DNA of 13,841 bases from Chlorobium sp. (GTDB taxonomy: Bacteria; Bacteroidota; Chlorobiia; Chlorobiales; Chlorobiaceae). Positions 8,065 to 13,841 of the stretch are shown piece by piece. The notes beneath the pieces are model-generated. The model had not been told where the DNA came from. It searched no databases and saw only the letters and a list, made by a program, of their open reading frames with translations. The stretch's first letter is position 1. Each line of letters starts with the position of its first letter. Location of the stretch: the NCBI GenBank assembly GCA_028282595.1, contig JANQHQ010000023.1, positions 1 through 13,841 of the forward strand, given 5' to 3'. The position numbers and the translations under genes are program-made.

Positions 8065-8769
8065 ATGAAAACCAAACCGATACTGATAGCATCCATCGCT
8101 CTGAATATTGCGGCACTCGTCTTCGCAACAGCGTACGTCCAGCACCGGGGAGGACTGGCGTGGCTTGCATCCAGGTTGTCCGTCTCCGGGCAAACGTCCG
8201 AAATACCGAAAATCCCCCTGCCCGCCGTCGACAACCGCATCCTGATGATCGGAGACAGCCACCTGGCTATCCATCCGTGGGAGGAATACTCCCGGCTTTC
8301 CTTCTCCAATCGGGCCGTATCGGGCTCGAGGATAAGGGATATCAGGCTGGATGCAATCGGAGGCAACCCGGCTCTGGTGGTCGTTTCCACCAGCACGAAC
8401 GATCTTCAGGACGGAATCACCTCCTCCGGCCTGGCTGAGATCAAAATCTCACTCGAAGAGCTTTTCTCAAAGATAGCTTCCAGATGGCCCCGATCTGCGA
8501 TCATCTATGTTTCCCCCCCGCACCCGAACGTGGCGATATACGAAAAGTATATCAGAGCGAGATACCCCGGCATCAACAGGCCGATGCCCGAACACATCGA
8601 TTCGATCCGGAATTTTGTAGCCTCACTCGGCATAGTGACGCTTCAGGCCAAATCCGCGAACATCGACGGCCTGCACATCGATCCGGAATCGGCTATCGGC
8701 ATTGCAAAAGAGCTGGAAAAATATCTGCAAACCGGACGTTCCATCGAACCGGCCGACACTCACCGGTGA
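8065..8769 (+). CDS. Membrane-anchored SGNH/GDSL hydrolase
   Basis: A 234-residue protein with an N-terminal hydrophobic segment (residues 5-24) that acts as a signal anchor or signal peptide. The SGNH blocks are in order: MIGDSH (S65 nucleophile), NRAVSGSRI (G87), VVSTSTNDLQ (N112) and DGLHID (D201, H204), which complete the catalytic set. Such enzymes hydrolyse ester bonds in lipids, acetylated sugars or thioesters; the substrate cannot be told here. It probably works on the periplasmic side. AGGAA at 8056-8060 is a good Shine-Dalgarno site 4 bp before the ATG. This is the last intact gene with core-like base composition before the AT-rich island. Confidence 0.85.
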   Translation: MKTKPILIASIALNIAALVFATAYVQHRGGLAWLASRLSVSGQTSEIPKIPLPAVDNRILMIGDSHLAIHPWEEYSRLSFSNRAVSGSRIRDIRLDAIGGNPALVVVSTSTNDLQDGITSSGLAEIKISLEELFSKIASRWPRSAIIYVSPPHPNVAIYEKYIRARYPGINRPMPEHIDSIRNFVASLGIVTLQAKSANIDGLHIDPESAIGIAKELEKYLQTGRSIEPADTHR

Positions 8770-8800
8770 ACTTCACGCTCTATCCATGGCAGGCCACAAT

Positions 8801-8959
8801 ATGCGTCTCTTCCGGCAGGTCGGGACCGGCGTTTTGGCTTTATGGATAGGTTCGACTTATCTCTTGGGGAAAGCAGGCGGCATGCTTGTTTTTTTCGGCA
8901 CAGGTGGCGAAATTGTGAAGAGATGTAGCGCAAACAGCATAAGAATCACCTGCTATTGA
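8801..8959 (+). pseudogene. Short membrane-like reading frame at the island border, possibly a truncated gene
   Basis: The frame encodes 52 residues: a basic start MRLFRQVGTG, a hydrophobic helix VLALWIGSTYLLG, GKAGGMLVFFGTGGEIVK, then RCSANSIRITCY. An in-frame ATG at 8786 would add five residues. The first 40 residues look like the N-terminus of a real membrane protein in core-type codons. The last 12 fall where the DNA turns AT-rich and look like accidental read-through. It may be the 5' end of a gene cut off when the island arrived, or a genuine small protein, or chance. I did not recognise the family. Confidence 0.35.
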
Positions 8960-8960
8960 C

Positions 8961-8988
8961 TTGCAAGAAAACCTATAGCACAGATAAT
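8961..8988 (+). promoter_or_regulatory. Candidate promoter for the TIR-ATPase gene
   Basis: TTGCAA (8961-8966), a 16-bp spacer and GATAAT (8983-8988) form a plausible sigma-70-like promoter. A transcript starting near 8995 would include the leader ORF at 9020. Downstream TTGACA (8991) and TACAAT (9005) are only 8 bp apart and cannot pair as -35 and -10. Confidence 0.3.
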
Positions 8989-8990
8989 AA

Positions 8991-9012
8991 TTGACATTAG
9001 CGTTTACAATAG
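8991..9012 (+). repeat. Operator-like imperfect direct repeat
   Basis: TTGACATTAG and TTTACAATAG agree at 8 of 10 positions and start 12 bp apart, just upstream of the island's first gene. Direct repeats at near-helical spacing can bind a repressor dimer, but AT-rich chance is a fair alternative. Confidence 0.25.
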
Positions 9013-9019
9013 GAAACCA

Positions 9020-9049
9020 ATGCTCCCCGATCAAAATAATTTGATATGA
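9020..9049 (+). CDS. Nine-codon leader ORF translationally coupled to the TIR-ATPase gene
   Basis: AGGA (9011-9014) sits 5 bp before ATG 9020, which opens a frame encoding MLPDQNNLI and stopping at TGA 9047-9049. That stop overlaps the start codon of the large downstream gene as ATGA. The large gene has no Shine-Dalgarno site of its own, so ribosomes finishing the leader could reinitiate there. The arrangement is seen directly; that it is translated is inferred. Confidence 0.4.
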   Translation: MLPDQNNLI

Positions 9050-11022
9050 GTAAAGTTAAAGACAACTGGCCTACCGAAGGCTCTCAGCACCACGACCTCA
9101 GCAGAGATGTGATTTATATGGATAAACAAATCCAATCGTTCTTAGATGGAGATCAGTATACGCTTGTCATTGCAAGCAAAGGAATGGGAAAAACATTACT
9201 CCTAAGAGCAAAAAAACACCTTCTAGAGGAAAGCGAGGAAGGATTATTAATTATACCAAGAAACATAGAATATGATGAACCCGATCTCAGAGGAACACTA
9301 CCATCCAAGGGATTTGAACACTTAAAGTTGTGGGAAGACATTTGGACAGCATCTATCATATTCTCTATCTTAACGCATCGCTGGGACAGCAAAGAAGAAG
9401 TTGCAGACTATATTGATAAAATTAAAATACACCTTGACGGACTAGCTATCGACAATAGCTTCAAGCAAGATGTATTGTCGGACATTGAGTTTCAGACACA
9501 GAATCTACCATCTTACTATCTATCTATGATTCTAGATCGAAGCATCAGTGCCGCAGAAAAATTCACCAGATCAATGCGACAAGTTGATGAATTATCTCGC
9601 AAAATGATAAATAGCGGAACCTCAGTTTTTATTGATGCTTTTGATCAAACCTTAACAGCACATTTCTCTAACAACATAGATGTATGGCGCTGTGGTCAAC
9701 TAGGTTTGGCCAAAGCAACCAGAAAGCTTCACAACATGAATCACCACATAAAAGTTTATGCCTCTCTTCGTCAAGAAGCTTGGGCTGGCTTTGATGATGA
9801 TGACCGAGAAGCAATCAAAGGCAGTTCAATTATTCTAGAATACAGTGAGAATGATCTAAAAAAGATGTTTGAGCACTGTATTAGGCTATATTCAAACCAA
9901 GAAAACATAGAATCTTTTTTAGGGGCAACAAAGATTAAAAACGGTTGGTGCAAGGTATACGAACAACCCTTTTCTTACATTTATAGGCATTCAGCAGGAA
10001 CAGCAAGAGCTCTGATGTATATCGGGGGAGCCCTAAGCAAACTTGATTTGGAGGATTTATCAGAAGATGACAGCCTTGAATCCATACGGAGGTGCATCAA
10101 CAAGGTTGGAGCTGACAATATACTAGAAGATTATTTACTAGGACAAAGAAAGATTTTTTTAAAAACGTTGTGTACGCTGGACCTAATTACGCAACTTATC
10201 AAACTATTGCCATCAAATGTGCTAACTGGCAAATCACTCAGAAGTATTAATCAGGAATTTTGCAACATAGTTGGTTTAAATGAGCAGGCGAGTCATCCTT
10301 TTTGTGAGCTTTACAACCTAGGATTGCTTGGTGTTGTTGAACGAGACTTGTTATCAAACTCAGAGGAACAACATTTTCGGAAGCCATATGAGTTTCAGTG
10401 GGGACAGATTCATATTGTAAGAGACGATTCCACTTATTTAGTACACCCAAGCCTATTGAGAGCAATTAGTGAACAACGAAAAACTTTTCATGCCAATACG
10501 ATAAATGTTATAGGTAGTGGACGACCTTGGATAAAAAGAGATGGGAAAGATGGCATTCCGATGATATTTTTATCGCATTCATCTATAGACAAAGATATAA
10601 TTGACAAGATTTTACCTATTTTTGAACATTTCATGAATCTTTCATATCCTTGTCATTTTTGGTATGACACCTGGAATATAAGGGCCGGCCAGAATATTCA
10701 CCAAGAAGTCGAAAAAGGCATAGAGAACAGCGACATAGTATTAGTATTTATATCCAAAAACAGTCTAAAATCAGGATGGGTAGATAAGGAGTGGAGAACA
10801 AAGCACTACGATGAGATAACCAGCAAAGAAGTACAGGTTGTCCCAGTTATTATAGATTCCACCCTCCCAGAGGACCTCCCCATTTTTCTCAGAAAAAAGA
10901 AGGCACCCTCCTATTATATTGGAGACAAAAAAATTCAAACCGATATACTTAAACAGTTAGCCAATGATATAGCTCACCATGTATACACCAGGTTCCGAAA
11001 TGCACTCGAGAAATTGTGTTAA
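9046..11022 (+). CDS. P-loop ATPase with C-terminal TIR domain, probable defence effector
   Basis: A 658-residue cytoplasmic protein. Residues about 30-330 form a P-loop NTPase domain: Walker A ASKGMGKT (43-50, K49 and T50) and Walker B SVFIDAFDQ (D197, D200). About 360-480 is helical and winged-helix-like. From 505 to about 640 is a TIR domain: IFLSHSSIDK (box 1, 507-516), FWYDTWNIRAGQNIHQEVEKGI, SDIVLVFISKNSLKSGWVDKEW. E582 in SGWVDKEW is at the position of the catalytic glutamate of NAD-cleaving TIR enzymes. Known bacterial TIR effectors deplete NAD+ or make cyclic ADP-ribose signals on phage infection; that this one does is inference. The NTPase may belong to the Sll1717-type P-loop group, not confirmed. 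No membrane segment or repeat-type sensor is visible. AT-rich codons mark it as acquired DNA. Confidence 0.85.
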   Translation: MSKVKDNWPTEGSQHHDLSRDVIYMDKQIQSFLDGDQYTLVIASKGMGKTLLLRAKKHLLEESEEGLLIIPRNIEYDEPDLRGTLPSKGFEHLKLWEDIWTASIIFSILTHRWDSKEEVADYIDKIKIHLDGLAIDNSFKQDVLSDIEFQTQNLPSYYLSMILDRSISAAEKFTRSMRQVDELSRKMINSGTSVFIDAFDQTLTAHFSNNIDVWRCGQLGLAKATRKLHNMNHHIKVYASLRQEAWAGFDDDDREAIKGSSIILEYSENDLKKMFEHCIRLYSNQENIESFLGATKIKNGWCKVYEQPFSYIYRHSAGTARALMYIGGALSKLDLEDLSEDDSLESIRRCINKVGADNILEDYLLGQRKIFLKTLCTLDLITQLIKLLPSNVLTGKSLRSINQEFCNIVGLNEQASHPFCELYNLGLLGVVERDLLSNSEEQHFRKPYEFQWGQIHIVRDDSTYLVHPSLLRAISEQRKTFHANTINVIGSGRPWIKRDGKDGIPMIFLSHSSIDKDIIDKILPIFEHFMNLSYPCHFWYDTWNIRAGQNIHQEVEKGIENSDIVLVFISKNSLKSGWVDKEWRTKHYDEITSKEVQVVPVIIDSTLPEDLPIFLRKKKAPSYYIGDKKIQTDILKQLANDIAHHVYTRFRNALEKLC

Positions 11023-11141
11023 TTTTTGAAAGGTAAGTAAGGGGCGAGCAGCTAGCTCTAATGAAGGGATAGCATGCAAAATTTGTGGTGGATAATTTCT
11101 ATCTAACAAATCGCGACACCAGTGGTGAAAATAAAAAATAC

Positions 11142-11147
11142 AAGGAG
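11142..11147 (+). promoter_or_regulatory. Strong Shine-Dalgarno site of the NYN gene
   Basis: AAGGAG lies 5 bp before the ATG at 11153. It is the best ribosome binding site in the window, fixes that start, and shows the NYN gene does not depend on coupling to the TIR gene 130 bp upstream. That 130-bp gap shows no terminator. Confidence 0.7.
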
Positions 11148-11152
11148 AACGG

Positions 11153-11779
11153 ATGGACTCACACATCTTTATCGATAACTCAAATATTTTCGGTGGTGCC
11201 CAAAGAGCTGCAGCAACACACGAACCGGAAGCAGTTTTGATGGCGGTACGACTCTATTACCGGAATTTTTTCCAACTTTTAGAGCGCGAGACCAACCCGG
11301 TCACAAAAGTTATCGCCGGATCGGTTCCACCAGGAAACGAGGGACTTTGGGAACATGCGAGGCGATATGGCTACAATACCGACCTTCTGAATAGAGTCGA
11401 GAGCGACGATGGTCGCTTAGTTGAGCAGGGGGTGGATGAAATAGCGCATCTAAAAATTGCGAACGTCCTTCTCGATTATAAGCCCCCGCAAATTTTGGTA
11501 CTTGTTACTGGTGATGGCAATGACTCAGACTTTGGGACTAGTTTCGTAAAGCAAGCCGAAAGGGCGCTTCAGCGCGGATGGGATGTGCACGTTTGGTCTT
11601 GGGCAGATCAACTGTCGGAAAAGTTCGCTCGGCTTTCCTCGATTAAAACTGGAAATATTGTAGTTAACAAATTGGATACATATTACAAATCAATTACGTT
11701 CACACAAGGAGGCACGTACGACATCAATGGCTCCCAAGTAAGCATATCCGGTCGCGTAGTCAGCGCCCCAAATTTTTAA
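11153..11779 (+). CDS. NYN-domain (PIN-like) putative ribonuclease
   Basis: A 208-residue protein. The NYN pattern is clear: HIFIDNSNIFGG (D8, N9, N11), a central GVDEIAHLKIANVLLD (D95), and LVTGDGNDSDFGTSFVKQAERALQRGWDVHVWSW (D121, D124, D126). These acidic residues would hold the metal ions of a PIN-like RNase. About 40 C-terminal residues after the domain (KTGNIVVNKLDTYYKSITF and onward) are of unknown role. There is no signal peptide, so the protein is cytoplasmic. Base composition is visibly less AT-rich than the TIR gene before it and the gene after it, so it may have a separate origin. A role in defence by RNA cleavage is plausible from context; NYN proteins also serve in ordinary RNA processing. 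Confidence 0.8.
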   Translation: MDSHIFIDNSNIFGGAQRAAATHEPEAVLMAVRLYYRNFFQLLERETNPVTKVIAGSVPPGNEGLWEHARRYGYNTDLLNRVESDDGRLVEQGVDEIAHLKIANVLLDYKPPQILVLVTGDGNDSDFGTSFVKQAERALQRGWDVHVWSWADQLSEKFARLSSIKTGNIVVNKLDTYYKSITFTQGGTYDINGSQVSISGRVVSAPNF

Positions 11780-11854
11780 CAGCTGATAACAGAAGCTCCT
11801 AAGCTGCGCTCCAGCAGCCCGCAAAGCCAAAAGTGTTACAAAGAGAAGAAACAA

Positions 11855-12346
11855 ATGTCAGTATCAGACATAACAGGCATATCGTCAGTACTTCTTATGC
11901 TTGTAGGAATAATTCTTGTCATTAGACAATTAGCACTTTCTCGCCGTATATCAGCTGCTGATTTTGCGGTACGCTTGGACGACGACCTTTACAAATACCG
12001 AGAGATTTTCAGAGAATTTTTCCCTGACGGAAAATGGGCACCGGGAAATGAAATAAAACTCAACAATGAAGAAGTAGTCAATATTCAAGAATATCTTGCT
12101 TTCTTTGAAACTCTTAACACTTTATTAAAAAGAGAATTGGTTTCTTCCTTTTTATCCATCGAAGATTTCGATGAGCTATTTGGATATAGATTTTTTATAA
12201 CCATGCACAATCCGATTGTAAAAAACATTATTGCATTGAGTCCAGATTCATGGCGCAGTCTTCATGCGCTATATTGGGAGTGGCTTGAATACCGTAAAGA
12301 AGAAGGAAAGAGCATCATACAAGAGGAATACCAATGGATCCGATAA
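11855..12346 (+). CDS. Single-helix membrane-anchored protein, DUF4760-like
   Basis: A 163-residue protein. One membrane helix at about 9-27 (ISSVLLMLVGIILVIRQLAL) is followed by RR and a helical soluble region. ISAADFAVRLDDDLYKYREIFREFF, then VVNIQEYLAFFETLNTLLKRELVSSFLSIEDFDELFGYRFF resembles the small membrane-tethered proteins named DUF4760, a family of unknown function; the match is from memory. The positive residues after the helix place the bulk in the cytoplasm. Its 3' end overlaps the next gene by 13 bp, so the two are co-translated. AGAG about 10 bp before the ATG is a weak Shine-Dalgarno site. Confidence 0.6.
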   Translation: MSVSDITGISSVLLMLVGIILVIRQLALSRRISAADFAVRLDDDLYKYREIFREFFPDGKWAPGNEIKLNNEEVVNIQEYLAFFETLNTLLKRELVSSFLSIEDFDELFGYRFFITMHNPIVKNIIALSPDSWRSLHALYWEWLEYRKEEGKSIIQEEYQWIR

Positions 12347-13044
12347 GACGTTCGACAATTGGAGTCGCTGGTGGTTATGGCTATAGAGCTTCATCATATT
12401 TCACGAATATCCTTATAAACAGATTCCAGAAAACCAAGCATGTTAAGCCAACAATCGTAACCGTCATTAACACAGTAGCACCTCAAGTAGAGTCAAGATT
12501 TATTCATGGGAAATCGGATGAGAAGCTGTTTTTCCAATCTCTGAGCGATACTGTAGAAACACTTGTTGACGCTAACTGTGAATTTATTGTATTACCCTGT
12601 AACTCTTTACATTTCTTGTTTCGAGATATTTGTAATGATCTAGGTGTCGAGGGATTGAGTCCTATCCAAGCATTGCAAGGTGTCTTGTTTCCGGAAGCAA
12701 AGAAAAAAAACGGAATACTTGCCTCTTCTCAACTGCTAAGAAAAATCATAGTAAACGAATGGTTAAATCATAAAATTGGATTAGTCGCAGAACCATCCAA
12801 AGCAAATCAAGCAATTATTGATAATTTGATAATTAACATCATAGCAAACGGGGCGAGACCAAATCATACAGATATAATTGCTGATATCATAAAAAAAATG
12901 AACAATAATGTCGACAGATGGATTGTTGCCTGTAGTGAGTTGTCCATGTTAACCCCAAGTATACGTCGAGCCTATCCTCATATTGATATCGTAGACACCT
13001 TAGACTTCTTGATAGACAAGGCTTATATGAAAATTAACCATTAG
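12334..13044 (+). CDS. Aspartate/glutamate racemase-family protein
   Basis: A 236-residue protein with the two-cysteine arrangement of PLP-independent Asp/Glu racemases: C89 in FIVLPCNSLHFLF (family form PCNTAH) and C200 in WIVACSELSML (family form GCTE). The N-terminal IGVAGGYGYRASSYFTNILI matches the family's IGVIGGMGP-type opening, and FIHGKSDE lies in the substrate-binding region. Such enzymes interconvert L- and D-Asp/Glu or act on related acids; the substrate here is not evident. The protein is cytoplasmic. Translation overlaps the membrane-anchored protein upstream, which suggests a joint function. AT-rich codons match the island. The stop codon is followed about 25 bp later by the 3' end of a group II intron on the other strand. 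Confidence 0.8.
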   Translation: MDPIRRSTIGVAGGYGYRASSYFTNILINRFQKTKHVKPTIVTVINTVAPQVESRFIHGKSDEKLFFQSLSDTVETLVDANCEFIVLPCNSLHFLFRDICNDLGVEGLSPIQALQGVLFPEAKKKNGILASSQLLRKIIVNEWLNHKIGLVAEPSKANQAIIDNLIINIIANGARPNHTDIIADIIKKMNNNVDRWIVACSELSMLTPSIRRAYPHIDIVDTLDFLIDKAYMKINH

Positions 13045-13067
13045 TCAAGTATGAAAGAAATAGGGTT

Positions 13068-13104
13068 AAGTAGACCGGGGGAATTGCACCCCCAGCCCCT
13101 CGCA
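13068..13104 (-). ncRNA. Group II intron domain VI and 3' splice region
   Basis: On the minus strand a GC-rich hairpin (CTGGGGG with CCCCCGG, one U-G pair, 7-nt loop; 13075-13095) follows domain V and leads to GGTCTACTT, the usual bacterial group II 3' end. The exact junction and the branch-point A could not be fixed by eye. Confidence 0.65.
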
Positions 13105-13138
13105 GAACCGGACGTGAACGTCTTCGCTCATCCGGCGC
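13105..13138 (-). ncRNA. Group II intron domain V
   Basis: Exactly 34 nt, the canonical length. The lower stem GCGCCGGA pairs with TCCGGTTC, then come the bulge and an upper stem GAGCG/CGTTC closed by a 4-nt loop. The catalytic triad reads CGC rather than AGC, as in class IIC introns such as that of Oceanobacillus iheyensis. The stop codon of the intron protein lies inside this element. Confidence 0.8.
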
Positions 13139-13640
13139 CCATCATCCAGCCTTTCGGGATATATCCCGCTTTCCAATGCACAAACGCTTCCGGCATTGCT
13201 CTTGCCATACACTCAAGGGCTTTTATAGCCCTTTTGGTACGGCGGACAAACCGCTTGTGTTTGCGCTTCAACCATCGCATGAGGTACAGATTCATGTGGT
13301 ACCACACTGGCGCCATTGCTGATGCATGAAATTGACCGTAGTAGTTCTTCCAGCCGGTAAGCACCGGATTGTAAGTCTTTGATAGATCAGCCAGCTCTCC
13401 TGCGCTTTGCAATTGCAGATGCCAACCCCTGATCGTCTGCCGCATCGCCTTGAGCGATTCCCGGCTGACTGCCGGCACAAAGCCCACATACATCCGGCCA
13501 TATTTGTCCTTTACTTGCCTTGGACGAAACGTATGGCCAAGAAACGTGAAGCTTGTCACCGGATAATCATCCTTGCGGTTAACATCTTTACAATAGATGA
13601 TTCTCGTTTTCTCGGGATGAAGCACCAGACCACACTGGCC
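13128..13640 (-). pseudogene. ltrA: Group II intron reverse transcriptase/maturase, C-terminal fragment
   Basis: About 170 residues remain of a protein normally near 420 or more. The reading frame begins in GLVLHPEKTRIIYCKD, continues with FTFLGHTFRPR and GRMYVGFVPAVS, and then shows the maturase-specific region: LADLSKTYNPVLTGWKNYYGQFHASAM, NLYLMRWLKRKHKRF, HWKAGYIPKGWMMGAG. The reverse transcriptase palm with its YADD motif is missing. A stop codon lies at 13656-13658 just upstream of the homology, and no good start exists (a GTG at 13625 is the first possible). No HNH endonuclease domain follows, consistent with class IIC. It was once part of a mobile intron and is not expected to be active. 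Confidence 0.8.
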
Positions 13641-13841
13641 GTATATTTTGATGTATTATGGAAGGCTGTTATTTCAAGGCCGATGAGTTATGTCAGGTGA
13701 ATATTTATTCGGCATGAGGGGAAATAAAGGGCACCTCTATTTTATTGTCATGAGCGATTCAAGTGCAAGGCGAACGGAGTCCCGATAGCAATCGGGATAA
13801 ACTTCGAAACCGGAGTCCCGACCTGTCGGGACAACGAAGCA
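13641..13841. other. Non-coding stretch beyond the truncated intron
   Basis: No gene is supported here. It holds the broken 5' edge of the intron and, from 13775, the paired hairpin repeats listed separately. It runs to the window edge, so the gene on the far side is not visible. Confidence 0.6.
13775..13832. repeat. Two phased REP-like hairpin repeats
   Basis: CGGAGTCCCGA occurs at 13775-13785 and again at 13811-13821, 36 bp apart. Each copy starts a perfect 7-bp hairpin with a 4-nt loop: TCCCGAT/ATCGGGA (13780-13797) and GTCCCGA/TCGGGAC (13815-13832). Similar palindromes are, from memory, scattered in Chlorobi and Bacteroidetes genomes as extragenic repeats. With only two units seen there is no reason to call a CRISPR array. 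Confidence 0.7.

Larger units (their letters stand above)
13068..13640 (-). mobile_element. 5'-truncated group II intron, probably class IIC
   Basis: On the minus strand the element keeps the C-terminal part of the intron-encoded protein, then domain V, domain VI and the typical 3' end GGTCTACTT. Homology stops near 13640 in the other direction, so the RNA domains I to III and the reverse transcriptase core are gone. Both edges are approximate. Retrohoming copies the intron from its 3' end, so a 5' truncation fits incomplete reverse transcription, although a later deletion is also possible. It cannot splice or move. Confidence 0.8.

Noticed and set aside
7120..8274. Long minus-strand open frame of 384 codons
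   Set aside because: It is antisense to the UbiA prenyltransferase and the SGNH hydrolase, whose motifs are intact; its sequence is charged low complexity without family features.
11780..11854. Integron attC-like site between the NYN and DUF4760-like genes
   Set aside because: I looked for paired RYYYAAC and GTTRRRY core sites because a IIC intron is nearby; the short palindromes present do not have them.
13775..13832. CRISPR array start
   Set aside because: Only two units are present, with no unique spacers, and the repeats are themselves simple hairpins.

Overview
The window looks like a chromosome segment of a green sulfur bacterium (Chlorobiaceae) or a close relative. This rests on overall gene style (GC-rich codons, few clear Shine-Dalgarno sites, a GTG start) and on GTCCCGA/TCGGGAC hairpin repeats of a kind I associate with that group. 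No single gene proves it. Two parts differ sharply in base composition: a GC-rich core from 1 to about 8,900, and an AT-rich accessory island from about 8,920 to 13,044. A decayed group II intron and a hairpin repeat close the island.

Positions 1-5,185 hold a chaperone-usher surface-fibre operon. It starts with the last 22 codons of one subunit gene and its terminator. Then come a full-length paralogous subunit (222-833), a second, divergent subunit with a run of 13 aspartates (852-1454), a PapD-like periplasmic chaperone (1454-2305) and a 935-residue outer-membrane usher (2378-5185). The last four genes run in one direction. A stop/start overlap joins the second subunit to the chaperone, and a strong stem-loop lies between chaperone and usher.

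Positions 5,222-8,769 are ordinary core genes. A convergent TIM-barrel protein resembles the cobamide-remodelling phosphodiesterase CbiR. It is followed by a secreted L,D-transpeptidase with a LysM-like region, a UbiA-family prenyltransferase with both Asp-rich motifs, and a membrane-anchored SGNH hydrolase. A 52-codon membrane-like reading frame at 8,801-8,959 sits across the composition break and may be a gene truncated by arrival of the island.

The island encodes a P-loop ATPase with a C-terminal TIR domain, an NYN-family putative RNase, a one-helix membrane-anchored protein that may belong to DUF4760, and a two-cysteine Asp/Glu racemase-family protein. The last two overlap by 13 bp. A TIR effector beside a PIN-like nuclease in foreign DNA suggests an anti-phage or abortive-infection locus; this is inference. 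The TIR gene has no Shine-Dalgarno site of its own but overlaps a nine-codon leader ORF that has one.

Right of the island, on the minus strand, lies a 5'-truncated group II intron. It keeps the maturase end of the reverse transcriptase, a 34-nt domain V with a CGC triad and a domain VI hairpin, and its 3' end falls about 25 bp after the racemase stop codon. The window ends with two phased hairpin repeats.
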